Positions 1 to 9,600 of a stretch of DNA of 64,000 nt are shown here, piece after piece. The position numbers were made by a program, and so were the translations under genes. Source of the DNA: Herbaspirillum rhizosphaerae_A. GTDB taxonomy: Bacteria; Pseudomonadota; Gammaproteobacteria; Burkholderiales; Burkholderiaceae_D. The stretch is from positions 1-64,000 of the forward strand of contig NZ_JAQQFR010000008.1 in NCBI RefSeq assembly GCF_046025915.1, written 5' to 3'. Position 1 is the stretch's first letter, and every line of letters starts with the position of its first letter. The notes under the pieces are model-generated. The model made no database searches, was not told the origin of the DNA, and saw only the letters and a program-made list of their open reading frames with translations.

Positions 1-6
1 GGGTTC

Positions 7-64
7 GCGTCACCCAAACAAAAACGGCTGCAAGCAATTGCAGCCGTTTTTGTTTGGGTGACGC
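7..64. terminator. Perfect 27-bp inverted repeat with GCAA loop, bidirectional terminator
   Basis: Arms 7-33 and 38-64 are perfect reverse complements around a GCAA tetraloop (34-37). The GC-rich core next to the loop is flanked by A-rich sequence on the left and T-rich sequence on the right, so both strands end in a U-rich tail. It lies just past the 3' end of the Anbu gene, which is read on the minus strand, and should end that transcript. The stem is much longer than a usual intrinsic terminator. Confidence 0.85.
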
Positions 65-83
65 TTAGCTATTCAGGCAGCGA

Positions 84-968
84 TCAGGTCGGTTGTTGCT
101 CGACATCCGCTTCGCCGTCACCTGCCAGAGTCTGACGCGTTACCGGTTGTGGATCGCGCACTAATGCTTCCGGCGGTTGTACGCGCACCGGTTCGCTGTG
201 ATCGACGGAAGAAGACAACACATTGAGCGTGGCTTCCGGCGCGGCATCCCAGACCGGGTCATCAATGGCTTCAAACACACGCTTCAGTTGTGATCCCCAA
301 CTGCGGCGGATCATCTGGAAGTACTGATTTTGCTCATCGATGGTGACGAAGCGTGTCACGGCCAGGTCGTTGCTGTTATAGACCAGAAGATCCAGTGGCA
401 GACCGACCGAAATGTTCGACTTCAAGGTCGAATCCATGGAGATCAGCGCACACTTTGCGGCTTCATCCAACGAGGTTTGCGGTGTGACGACGCGGTCGAT
501 GATCGGTTTGCCATACTTGGCTTCGCCAATCTGGAAATAGGTGTTTTCGTCGTGCGACTCGATGAAGTTGCCGGCCGAATACATCTGGAACAAGCGGCAA
601 CGCTCGCCCTTGATCTGGCCGCCAAAAATGATGCTGACATTGAAGTCGATACCGAACTTGCCCAACTCTTCCGCATCGCGCTGATGCACGGTGCGAATAG
701 CGTCGCCGAGAATTTGCGCGGCTTCATACATGGAGTGGGCAGTCCAGATGGTGCGGCCTTCGGCGTTGGTCTTTTCAGCAACGATCTGGCGGATCGATTG
801 CGAAATGGAAAGATTGCCAGCCGTCATCATCACCATGACGCGTTCGCCCGGATTCTCGTAGACGTTCATCTTGCGGAAAGTGCCGATATGATCGACACCC
901 GCATTGGTCCGTGAGTCGGATAAGAAGACCAGGCCTTCGTTCAGGCGCATGGCAACGCAATAAGTCAT
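84..968 (-). CDS. Anbu-type proteasome-like Ntn-hydrolase
   Basis: This 294-aa protein matches the Anbu (ancestral beta subunit) family, distant relatives of HslV and the 20S proteasome beta subunit that form cytoplasmic rings or helices; their physiological substrate is not established. The N-terminus begins Met-Thr-Tyr-Cys. Removal of Met would expose Thr1, and Asp17 (in LSDSRTNAG) and Lys32 (in GTFRKMN) then fall where the proteasome Thr/Asp/Lys catalytic residues lie. The last ~50 residues are a Pro/Glu/Asp-rich tail. The alpha-E and ATP-grasp genes lie upstream on the same strand, the classic Anbu neighbourhood. A 154-nt structured gap with its own candidate promoter separates it from the alpha-E gene, and no good ribosome binding site precedes the ATG. 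Family assignment is firm; peptidase activity is inferred from retained residues. Confidence 0.93.
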   Translation of the reverse strand: MTYCVAMRLNEGLVFLSDSRTNAGVDHIGTFRKMNVYENPGERVMVMMTAGNLSISQSIRQIVAEKTNAEGRTIWTAHSMYEAAQILGDAIRTVHQRDAEELGKFGIDFNVSIIFGGQIKGERCRLFQMYSAGNFIESHDENTYFQIGEAKYGKPIIDRVVTPQTSLDEAAKCALISMDSTLKSNISVGLPLDLLVYNSNDLAVTRFVTIDEQNQYFQMIRRSWGSQLKRVFEAIDDPVWDAAPEATLNVLSSSVDHSEPVRVQPPEALVRDPQPVTRQTLAGDGEADVEQQPT

Positions 969-984
969 GATGTGAGCTAAAAAT

Positions 985-1036
985 GTAAAAGCCGAATTTT
1001 ACAGGAAGCCCCGCCGACGCTGCGCGTGGGCGGGGC
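985..1036 (-). other. Two consecutive hairpins in the Anbu leader
   Basis: Read on the minus strand, a strong GC hairpin (arms 1008-1015 and 1029-1036, with an inner ACGC/GCGT pairing) is followed by a 6-bp A/T-rich hairpin (985-990 with 997-1002). Neither has a proper U-tract. They lie between a candidate promoter and the Anbu start codon, so they could stabilise the 5' end, attenuate read-through from the alpha-E gene, or mask translation initiation. Function is inference. Confidence 0.5.
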
Positions 1037-1057
1037 CAAATGTCGTGGTCCTGACAC

Positions 1058-1086
1058 ATTATCGGCAAATTTCAGATAATTCTTAA
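1058..1086 (-). promoter_or_regulatory. Candidate sigma-70 promoter for the Anbu gene
   Basis: On the minus strand TTAAGA (1081-1086) and GATAAT (1058-1063) are separated by exactly 17 nt, close to the sigma-70 consensus. Transcription would start near 1050 and give a leader of about 80 nt carrying two hairpins. This would allow Anbu to be expressed separately from the ATP-grasp/alpha-E genes. Seen only as a motif match. Confidence 0.4.
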
Positions 1087-1122
1087 GTGTCTCCGAGCAT
1101 CAAATTGGCAAAATGATAAAAA

Positions 1123-2139
1123 TTATGCTGCCAAAGGAACAAGAAAGTCTTTGCTGATGCGATTTCCCAGCTCAAAGATGCGTTCAAGAAACACAGTCAG
1201 GTAATCATGCAGTCCGGCATCCAGCACTTCTTCGATGCGGCTGAATTTGAGATCTGCGTGAAGTTTGCCGGCAAAGCGCTCGGTGTCGGCGGAAACATCG
1301 TTGTGCACGTGCTTCAGATTGCTCAGCACCTGATCCATGCAAGCCGCCAGCGAACGCGGCATGTCGGCGCGCAGGATCAGCAATTCGGCAACGCGTTCCG
1401 GTGTAATCACATCGCGATAGACCTTGCGATAGATTTCGAAGCCGGATACCGAGCGCAGGATCGCCGCCCAGTAATAGAAGTCGATCTGGCTGTCCTGACC
1501 CTTGTGGTCTTTGGTCAGCAAACTTTGACTCAATTGGGTTGATTGCTGGTTTTGCTGTTGGCTCTGTTTGGCGGCCACTTCCTTGGCGCCGTGGAATTTG
1601 ACGTCAATGATACGGGCGGTGTTGTCGGCGCGTTCGAGGAAGGTGCCGAGGCGAATGAAGTGGAATGCTTCATCCTTCAGCATCGTACCGATGGTGACGC
1701 CGCGCGACAGATGCGAGCGGTGTTTGACCCACTCGAAGAAATCACTCGGATTTTGCTCCAGCGCGTCCGTCTGCAGATAACCCTGCATCTTGATCCAGGT
1801 GGCGTTCTGGATTTCCCATGCTTCTGTCGTCAATGCGCCGCGCACGGCACGCGCATTTTCACGCGCCTGCTTGAGGCAGGAGGCGATCGAAGAAGGATTG
1901 CTCGGATCACGCACCATGAAGTTGATGACGTCTTTTTGGGTCAGTGCATCGTACTTCTGGTTATAGCCATACAGCAGCTCCGAGATGCCGAGCACGGCGC
2001 GCCAGCCTTGTTCGGCGTCGTCGATCGATTGCGGCAGCAAAGCGGTTTGTACGTGCACGTCCAGCATGCGTGCGGTGTTTTCGGCGCGTTCGGTGTAGCG
2101 CGCCATCCAGAACAGGTGGTCAGCGGTGCGGCTCAACAT
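1123..2139 (-). CDS. Alpha-E domain protein (COG2307/DUF403)
   Basis: This 338-aa all-alpha protein carries the family signature near its N-terminus (LFWMARYTERAENTAR, about residues 9-24). Alpha-E proteins are found almost only next to circularly permuted ATP-grasp proteins or fused to them; they are presumed partners in a peptide-ligase system, with no proven biochemical activity. The gene starts 3 nt after the ATP-grasp stop codon and has a GGAG ribosome binding site, so the two are translationally coupled. A Gln/Ser-rich low-complexity stretch (about residues 192-212) interrupts the helical fold and is absent from the alpha-E half of the fused paralogue at 10152-12701. Confidence 0.9.
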   Translation of the reverse strand: MLSRTADHLFWMARYTERAENTARMLDVHVQTALLPQSIDDAEQGWRAVLGISELLYGYNQKYDALTQKDVINFMVRDPSNPSSIASCLKQARENARAVRGALTTEAWEIQNATWIKMQGYLQTDALEQNPSDFFEWVKHRSHLSRGVTIGTMLKDEAFHFIRLGTFLERADNTARIIDVKFHGAKEVAAKQSQQQNQQSTQLSQSLLTKDHKGQDSQIDFYYWAAILRSVSGFEIYRKVYRDVITPERVAELLILRADMPRSLAACMDQVLSNLKHVHNDVSADTERFAGKLHADLKFSRIEEVLDAGLHDYLTVFLERIFELGNRISKDFLVPLAA

Positions 2140-2142
2140 ATT

Positions 2143-3558
2143 TTATTTCTCCAGAATCCAGGTGTCCTTGGTGCCGCCGCCTTGCGACGAATTCACCACC
2201 AGCGAGCCTTCCTTGAGCGCCACGCGCGTCAGGCCGCCCTTGACCATCGAGACGGTTTTCCCCGACAGCACGAAGGGACGCAAGTCGAGATGGCGTGGCG
2301 CAATGCCGGATTCGACATAGGTCGGACATACCGACAAGGCCAGCGTCGGCTGAGCGATATAGCCGTCAGGCTTGGCGATGACACGCTGGCGGAAGTCTTC
2401 GATTTCCTGCTTGGTCGACGCCGGCCCGACCAGCATGCCGTAGCCACCTGCACCGTGGACTTCCTTGACGACCAGTTTTTCCAGATTGGCGAGCGTGTAG
2501 GAAAGATCTTCCTTTTTGCGGCACTGATAGGTCGGGACGTTGTTGAGGATCGGCTCTTCGGACAGGTAAAACTTGATCATGTCCGGCACATACGGATAAA
2601 TCGATTTGTCGTCCGCCACGCCGGTGCCGATGGCATTGGTGAGCGTGACCTTGCCGGCGCGATAGGCCGACAGCAAACCAGGTACACCCAGCGACGAATC
2701 GGCGCGGAAGGCCAGTGGATCGAGATAATCGTCATCGATGCGGCGATAGATCACGTCGACACGTTTCGGCCCGCGCGTGGTGCGCATGTAGACCGTGTTG
2801 TCCTTGACGAACAAATCTTGTCCTTCGACCAGCTCGACGCCCATTTGCTGCGCCAGGAAGGCATGTTCGAAATACGCCGAGTTGTACATGCCCGGCGTCA
2901 TCACCACGACGGTCGGATCCACCACGCCGACCGGTGCGACGGAACGCAGATTGTCGAGCAGCATGTCAGGGTAATGATCAACCGGCGCAATCTTGTGTCG
3001 AGTGAACAGTTCAGGGAACAGCCGCATCATCATCTTGCGGTTTTCCAGCATGTAAGACACACCGGAGGGCACGCGCAGATTATCTTCCAGCACGTAGAAC
3101 TCGCCTTCGCCGGCACGCACGATGTCGACGCCGGCAATGTGCGCATAGATGTCGGAGGCCACATCGACGTCTTGCATCTCGGGACGATATTGCGCGTTCT
3201 TCAGAATCTGCTCGGCGGGAATGACGCCTGCCTTGATGATTTTCTGACCGTGATAAATATCATGGATGAACATGTTCAGCGCTTTGACGCGCTGCACCAG
3301 ACCGGCTTCCAGTTTGGACCATTCAGCGGCATGGATGATGCGCGGAATAATGTCGAAGGGGATCAGCCTTTCCGTACCTGCATCGTTGCCGTAGACCGCG
3401 AAGGTAATGCCGACGCGACGGAAGATCAGGTCGGATTCTGCGCGCTTGCGAACTATCGTTTCAGCGGATTGTGCGGAGAGCCAGGCAGCAAATTCATCAT
3501 AATGCTTGCGTACGGAAACGGCTCCATCGGAATACATCTCATCGAAAAAATTTGCCAT
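2143..3558 (-). CDS. Circularly permuted ATP-grasp protein (COG2308)
   Basis: This 471-aa protein belongs to the circularly permuted ATP-grasp family, predicted amide- or peptide-bond-forming ligases that activate a carboxylate with ATP. A glycine-rich nucleotide loop is intact (VVKEVHGAGGYGM, with Lys365), followed by the conserved C-terminal blocks GGLTRVA and QGGGTKDTWIL. It is the first gene of the minus-strand arm, followed by alpha-E and Anbu. The 262 nt upstream (3559-3820) should hold its promoter, but no clear -35/-10 pair stood out. The ribosome binding site is weak (GAAGCAA). Compared with its paralogue at 10152 it keeps the nucleotide-binding features, so it is the better candidate for an active enzyme. 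Substrate unknown. Confidence 0.92.
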   Translation of the reverse strand: MANFFDEMYSDGAVSVRKHYDEFAAWLSAQSAETIVRKRAESDLIFRRVGITFAVYGNDAGTERLIPFDIIPRIIHAAEWSKLEAGLVQRVKALNMFIHDIYHGQKIIKAGVIPAEQILKNAQYRPEMQDVDVASDIYAHIAGVDIVRAGEGEFYVLEDNLRVPSGVSYMLENRKMMMRLFPELFTRHKIAPVDHYPDMLLDNLRSVAPVGVVDPTVVVMTPGMYNSAYFEHAFLAQQMGVELVEGQDLFVKDNTVYMRTTRGPKRVDVIYRRIDDDYLDPLAFRADSSLGVPGLLSAYRAGKVTLTNAIGTGVADDKSIYPYVPDMIKFYLSEEPILNNVPTYQCRKKEDLSYTLANLEKLVVKEVHGAGGYGMLVGPASTKQEIEDFRQRVIAKPDGYIAQPTLALSVCPTYVESGIAPRHLDLRPFVLSGKTVSMVKGGLTRVALKEGSLVVNSSQGGGTKDTWILEK

Positions 3559-3820
3559 AAATTTGCTTCATTTTCTGGTGCTGATGCTGGGGGATTTTGA
3601 GGCTTCTAATCAAGCGAATATTATTTGTAGAATCGTATTGGCCGGCATCCTCATCGCTGGTGAACGTAGACACAGACTATCACGCCATTTCCATTTTTGG
3701 ACAGCGAAAATTGCGTAAGGTCGGGGCTTCGATTCGTGCCAGCGATGGCCGCCTTAACAGGGGATGGATCGTTGAAAATGCAGTTTTCCTTTCAAAGCAG
3801 AGATCGCGAAGAGATCAGAT

Positions 3821-4261
3821 TCATGCCCAAGGCGTCGGCGCGGGAACGGCGCACGGCGCGGGCATGTCGATAGTGGTGAAGTCGGCCGGACTGACGATTT
3901 CCAGATATTCCATATCCGGTGAATAGTCGAACAGAAAGTGCACGATGCCGGGTCGCTGGTGTACGCAGTCGCCAGTCTTCACCAGCGTTACCTGATCCTC
4001 ATACATGAAGCGCGCCCAGCCTTTGAGCATGATCACGATATGAAAATTAGCTTCGTGCCGATGCCAGCCGGTACCGGCCTCCGGCGCCATGTTGGCCTTG
4101 ACCAGTTGAGCGATCACCTGACCGCCGGTGGCTGCCGCAATACCCAGATCCCGATATAGGAAGAAGTCGCGCAAGCCGCCGGATTCAAACGGCGTGTCGC
4201 CCTCGCTGACATGAGAAAACACGTTCAAAGCTGTCGGATTTGTTTCGGCTATCGTATTCAT
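3821..4261 (-). CDS. Cupin-domain protein
   Basis: This 146-aa single-domain cupin has motif 1 as GWHRHE (about 65-70) with further His at 74, and a second motif GDCVHQRPGIVHF (about 97-109). The His/Glu set suggests a bound divalent metal. I chose the ATG at 4261 rather than the upstream ATG at 4291 because AGAAAGGA lies 8 nt before it. Function is unknown; cupins of this kind are small-molecule-binding or dioxygenase-like. It lies between the GST homologue and the ATP-grasp arm on the same strand, so it could be co-transcribed with either, though gaps of 163 and 262 nt argue for separate units. Confidence 0.75.
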   Translation of the reverse strand: MNTIAETNPTALNVFSHVSEGDTPFESGGLRDFFLYRDLGIAAATGGQVIAQLVKANMAPEAGTGWHRHEANFHIVIMLKGWARFMYEDQVTLVKTGDCVHQRPGIVHFLFDYSPDMEYLEIVSPADFTTIDMPAPCAVPAPTPWA

Positions 4262-4424
4262 CACACTGATCCTTTCTGCGGCGTCCCGCATTTGACGCGA
4301 TTGAGAATAACGTTGCTGGTGCTGTCTCCTCTTGTTCTTCCCGGTGAGGCCTTGTATAAAACTTCCGTCACGACTTCCATCGCAACTTCACAACATCTGC
4401 CGATGCTGCGGCTTAAATTGCGGC

Positions 4425-5078
4425 TTAAAATTCCACATCCAATTCATCGATATCTTCCGGCTCTTTCTGTGCTGCGGCAATCCATTCCTTCATTTCCGGC
4501 ATGGCCATGATGCGCTTGCTGTAGGCCGCGCAGATCGGCTCCAGCGTGACGTCATAGGTGATGAACCGCGTGATCACCGGCGCATACATGGCGTCGGCCA
4601 TGGTGCGTTCGCCGAACAGGTAGGGGCCGCCATAAGTCGCCAGGCATTCTTTCCAGATGGTGGTGATGCGCTGGATGTCGGCCTGTGCGCGTGACCAGAC
4701 TTTGAAGTTGGGGAAGTGCGCCTTGAGGTTCATCGGCAGTGCCGAGCGCAGGGCGCTGAACCCGGAATGCATCTCGCCGCAGATCGCGCGGCAATGCGCA
4801 CGGGCGGCCTGATCTGCCGGCAGCAGCTTGGCGGCGGGGCGGATCTCGTTGAGGTATTCGGCAATGGCGAGGGTGTCCCAGACAAAGATGTTGCCATGCT
4901 TCAGGCTGGGTACAAGAATGGATGAAGACAGCAGCAAGATTTCGGCGCGTGCATCGGGATCGTCCGGTGAGACGATGTCTTCCTGAAACGGCAAGCCGGC
5001 AAATTTGGCAAGCAACCAACCACGCATGGACCACGAAGAATAATTCTTGCTGGTGATGCGCAAAGTCGTTTTAGGCAT
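4425..5078 (-). CDS. Glutathione S-transferase family protein
   Basis: This 217-aa protein has an N-terminal thioredoxin-like domain (residues 1-80, with SKNYSSWSMRGWL in the glutathione-site region) and an all-helical C-terminal domain. Cytosolic GSTs conjugate glutathione to electrophiles or act in redox repair; no substrate can be assigned. AAAGGA lies 6 nt before the ATG. It is divergent from the PHA depolymerase gene across a 317-nt gap. Confidence 0.85.
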   Translation of the reverse strand: MPKTTLRITSKNYSSWSMRGWLLAKFAGLPFQEDIVSPDDPDARAEILLLSSSILVPSLKHGNIFVWDTLAIAEYLNEIRPAAKLLPADQAARAHCRAICGEMHSGFSALRSALPMNLKAHFPNFKVWSRAQADIQRITTIWKECLATYGGPYLFGERTMADAMYAPVITRFITYDVTLEPICAAYSKRIMAMPEMKEWIAAAQKEPEDIDELDVEF

Positions 5079-5395
5079 GTCAGTCCTTTATGTGTATGTG
5101 TGCTTCTGACTTTGGCGCGTCGATACCTTGACGCGCAGTTTGCGTGGACGCGTCTGTGTTTCTGTGTACTTTCTGACCTGCTGCTTTTGGCTGCGGTCTT
5201 GCAACACGTGTCTTGCCGCATGTTCTGTAACCCTCATCAGAGGCGGCATGGTGTTGCATATTCGGTACTTGCAAAGGGCGTGCCAGCGACGCGCATCAGA
5301 AAGCGAATAGACATACCGTGTGGAAGGTGGTGGCGATCAGTGGCATGCATATTGCATCGATGGCAGTACTGGTGAGAACAGAGGGAATGGGTTCT
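5079..5395. other. Divergent intergenic region between GST and phaZ
   Basis: These 317 nt must contain the promoters of the GST gene (minus) and phaZ (plus). I saw a short T/G-rich alternation near 5090-5100 and no convincing -35/-10 pair, riboswitch or terminator. In-frame ATGs upstream of 5396 lack good ribosome binding sites. Confidence 0.4.
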
Positions 5396-6622
5396 ATGAC
5401 AAATATTTACCAGGCATATCAACAATACGCCGATGCCACCGATCCACTGCGGGCTTCGGCACGTGCAGCCGCACCGTTTCTGGGGCATAGCTGGCCGGGC
5501 TTTCCGTCCAGCCTGACGTTGCGGAAAATGTCTGCCGCTTACGAAGTATTTGCCCGTACGCAACTTACGCATGTGCGTCCACCCTTCGATATCGATAGCG
5601 TGGAGGATGGTGGTCGCACCGTTGCGGTGCAAGAGCAGGTGGTCGATCAGACGCCATTCTGCACGCTGCTGCGCTTCCGCAAGGAAACCGCCGCCGAGCA
5701 GCCCGCCGTCTTGCTGGTGGCGCCGATGTCCGGGCATTTCGCCACCTTGCTGCGCGGCACCGTCAAAACCTTGCTGCGCGATCACGACGTCTACATCACC
5801 GACTGGCACAACGCTCGTGATATCTCGCTGGAGCATGGCCGTTTCGGCCTTGACGAATACGTCTCTCACCTGATTCGCTTCCTGCAGACCATCGGTCCCG
5901 GCGCGCACATCGTTGCGGTCTGCCAGCCGACGGTGGCGGCAATTACGGCGGTGGCCGTCATGGCAGAAGACAATGACGCCGCCCAGCCACGCAGCATGAC
6001 GCTCATGGCCGGCCCGCTCGATACGCGTGTCAATCCGACAACCGTCAACGAACTCGCCAAGAGTAAGCCCATCGAGTGGTTTGAGCAGAATCTGGTCAGC
6101 ACCGTGCCGGCACGCCATCCCGGCGGCGGGCGGCGTGTTTATCCCGGATTCATGCAACTGGCGGCATTCATGAACATGAATATCAATCGCCACGTCGACG
6201 CATTTCGAAATCTATACAACTATCTCATCGAGGGGGAGAGCGAAAAAGCCGAGGCAATCAAGGTGTTTTATGAAGAATACTTCGCCATGTCGGATCTGCC
6301 GGCGGAGTTTTATCTGGAAACGGTACGCATCGTGTTCCAGGAGCATGCGCTGCCGCTCGGACTGCTGGAGTACAAAGGCCGTCCGGTCAATCTCAAGGCG
6401 ATCCGGCGCACTGCATTATTCACGGTAGAAGGTGAAAAAGACGATATCTGCGCCGTCGGCCAGACCGTCGCTGCACAAGATATGTGCAGCAGTATCCGCC
6501 CCTACATGCGTTTGCACCATGTGCAGACAGCGGTCGGACACTATGGCGTATTTAATGGACGCCGCTGGGAAAATGAAATCTATCCACGCATGCGGGATTT
6601 CATTAATATGCACCACAGGTGA
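5396..6622 (+). CDS. phaZ: Intracellular polyhydroxyalkanoate (PHB) depolymerase
   Basis: This 408-aa alpha/beta-hydrolase resembles the Ralstonia-type intracellular PHB depolymerase, which mobilises storage polymer from cytoplasmic granules. These enzymes use a Cys nucleophile instead of the usual Ser; here it is Cys176 in AVCQPTVAA. His382 (VGHYGVFNG) and Asp349 or Asp350 (EGEKDDICAVG) would complete the triad. There is no signal peptide, as expected. I chose the ATG at 5396 because AGAGGGA precedes it and the preceding in-frame residues look unlike the family. It lies 67 nt before the transglutaminase/DUF2126 gene on the same strand, with no terminator seen between, so co-transcription is possible. 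Confidence 0.9.
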   Translation: MTNIYQAYQQYADATDPLRASARAAAPFLGHSWPGFPSSLTLRKMSAAYEVFARTQLTHVRPPFDIDSVEDGGRTVAVQEQVVDQTPFCTLLRFRKETAAEQPAVLLVAPMSGHFATLLRGTVKTLLRDHDVYITDWHNARDISLEHGRFGLDEYVSHLIRFLQTIGPGAHIVAVCQPTVAAITAVAVMAEDNDAAQPRSMTLMAGPLDTRVNPTTVNELAKSKPIEWFEQNLVSTVPARHPGGGRRVYPGFMQLAAFMNMNINRHVDAFRNLYNYLIEGESEKAEAIKVFYEEYFAMSDLPAEFYLETVRIVFQEHALPLGLLEYKGRPVNLKAIRRTALFTVEGEKDDICAVGQTVAAQDMCSSIRPYMRLHHVQTAVGHYGVFNGRRWENEIYPRMRDFINMHHR

Positions 6623-6689
6623 TCATTCCCTCGCGCAACCCAATCAACTGTAGTCCATCAGCTCAACTTGTTTGTTGTAAAGGATCTTC

Positions 6690-9600
6690 ATGTCAATTCA
6701 TGTGGCGCTGAACCATGTCACGTCTTACCGTTACGACCGTGCTATCAATCTTGGACCTCAAATCGTCCGTCTGCGGCCCGCCCCGCATTGCCGTACTCGC
6801 ATCCTGAGCTATTCCCTGCGCATCCTGCCGGAACCGCATTTCATCAACTGGCAGCAGGATCCGCAAGCCAATTACATGGCGCGTCTGGTCTTTCCGGAAA
6901 AGACCGAAGAATTCCGTATTGAAGTCGACCTCGTGGCCGAAATGTCGGTCATCAATCCCTTCGACTTCTTTCTCGAACCGTATGCCGAGCAAATCCCGTT
7001 CGAATACGCTGACGAATTGCAAAATGAGTTAGCGCCATATCGAAAGACTTTGCCGCTGACGCCGCTGTTTCAGAAGCTGCTGGACAGTATTCCGCGTGAA
7101 AAAGTGCGCAGCGCCGATTTTCTGGTGGGTTTGAATCAAAAGCTGGCCGACCTCGTCGATTACACCATCCGCATGGAGCCGGGCGTGCAGACGCCGGAAG
7201 AGACGCTCACCATCGGTTCCGGTTCCTGCCGCGACTCGTCATGGCTGTTGGTGCAGTTGCTGCGCCATCTTGGCCTGGCTGCGCGTTTTGTCTCCGGTTA
7301 TCTGATCCAGCTCACCGCCGATCAAAAATCGCTCGACGGCCCGTCGGGCCCGGAAGCCGACTTTACCGACCTGCACGCCTGGTGCGAAGTTTATCTGCCG
7401 GGCGCCGGTTGGGTCGGTCTCGATCCGACTTCCGGCTTGTTCGCCGGCGAAGGCCACATCCCCTTGTCCTGCACGCCGGAGCCGTCATCGGCCGCGCCGG
7501 TCAGCGGCATGGTCGATCCTTGCGAAGTGGAGTTCGAACATTCGATGAGCGTGTCGCGCTTCTGGGAAGCGCCGCGCGTCACCAAGCCCTATACCGAAGC
7601 GCAATGGAGCGAGATCGAAGAACTCGGCCACGCCATCGACGACGATCTCGACGCACTCGACGTACGCCTGACCATGGGCGGCGAGCCGACCTTTGTGTCG
7701 CTCGATCATCCGGACGAGCCGGAGTGGAATACCGCCGCGTTGGGTGATACCAAAAAACCGCTGGCTGCCGATCTCTACCATCGCATGCGGCAGAAATATG
7801 CCGTCAAGGGTTTGCCGCATTTCGGCCAGGGCAAGTGGTATCCCGGCGAGCAACTGCCGCGTTGGGCGCTCAATTGCTACTGGCGCCGCGACGGCCAGCC
7901 GATCTGGAATAACCGTGATCTGATCGGTGACGAAACCACGCCGAACGTCACGGACGACAACATCACCGAGACTTTCCTCAAAGGCGTTGCATCGCGCCTG
8001 TCGCTGGACGGCAAGCATGTGTTTTCCGCCTATGAGGACGTGTTCTATTACATGTGGCGTGAGCGCCGTTTGCCGGGCAACGTCGATCCTTTCGATTCCA
8101 AACTGGAAGACAAGCAAGAGCGTGCGCGATTGCTGCGCGTGTTTTCGCAAGGTCTCGACAAGGTCGCCGGCCATGTGTTGCCGGTGGCGCGACGGCCTGA
8201 CGAAAGCGGTTGGCAGACTGGCGATTGGTTCCTGCGCAGCGAGCGCTGCTATCTGTATCCGGGGGATTCGCCGCTGGGTTACCGCCTGCCGCTGGATTCG
8301 CAGCCTTGGGTGACGTCCACCAACTATCCGTATGTCTATCCGGAAGATCCGTCGCAACAATTCCAGGCACTGCCTGCTGCTGCGGATATTCGCCTGCAAT
8401 ACACCAAACGTCCTTCGCTGACCGGAGCTACCTCGGTTTCTTTCCTGCAGGACTACTACGCCACGCTGCGCGGCGCGGTGACCGGTAATGGCAAAGGCAG
8501 CGGCAATGGTGCACGTGCCGGAACAAGCGGTGGCGTTCCGGGTGCCTTTGAATCGGCAGACTGGATCACGCGCACCGCCTTGTGCGCCGAAGTACGCAAC
8601 GGCGTGCTGTATCTGTTCATGCCGCCGCTGGCCAAGATGGAAAGCTATCTTGAGCTGGTCGCCGCCATCGAAGCGACGGCAGAAGAACTCAAACAGCCGG
8701 TGTTGATGGAAGGCTACGAGCCGCCGCACGATCCGCGCATCCGCAAATTCAGCGTCACACCGGACCCGGGCGTGATCGAAGTCAATATTCAACCGGCATC
8801 CAACTGGACGGAACTGGTTGATCAGACCACGCACCTGTACGAAGCCGGCCGCGAATCGCGACTGACGACCGAGAAGTTCATGCTCGACGGTCACCATTCA
8901 GGCACGGGCGGCGGCAACCATATGGTGATGGGCGGCATCACGACGAGCGATTCGCCTTTCCTGCGCCGTCCGGACGTGCTGCGCAGCCTGATCAGCTACT
9001 GGCACAACCATCCGTCGCTGTCGTACCTGTTCTCCGGCATGTTCATTGGCCCGACCTCGCAGGCGCCGCGTATTGACGAAGCGCGCAACGATTCCACCGT
9101 GGAAATCGAATTGGCCTTTGCCGAAATGGAAAACCAGATCGCCAAGGGCGGTTGCCCGCCGTGGCTGGTCGATCGTCTGCTGCGCAATCTGCTGATCGAC
9201 GTGACCGGCAATACACATCGCGCGGAATTCTGCATCGACAAACTCTATTCACCCGACAGCGCCACCGGCCGTCTCGGCCTGCTGGAGCTACGCGCTTTTG
9301 AAATGCCGCCCCATGCGCGCATGAGCCTGACGCAGCAACTGTTGCTGCGTGCATTGGTGGCGCGTTTCTGGAAGACGCCGTACAAGCCCCAGCGCCTGGT
9401 GCGCTGGGGTACGGAACTGCATGATCGTTTCCTGTTGCCGCATTTCATCTGGCAGGATTTCAGCGACATCATGGACGACATGCAGGAAGCCGGCTATCCG
9501 ATGCAGGCGGAATGGTTCGCACCGCACTTTGAATTCCGTTTCCCCAAGATCGGCGACTTTGCCGTCAAGGGCATGGCGCTGGAGCTGCGCACCGCGCTGG

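Noticed and set aside
1543..3600. A 685-codon open frame on the plus strand opposite the alpha-E and ATP-grasp genes
   Set aside because: It is the antisense shadow of two well-conserved genes, has no start signal, and its translation is His/Asp/Arg-rich without domains.
7485..8897. A 470-codon minus-strand frame inside the DUF2126 gene
   Set aside because: It is a high-GC antisense shadow of a clearly conserved gene with intact catalytic residues.
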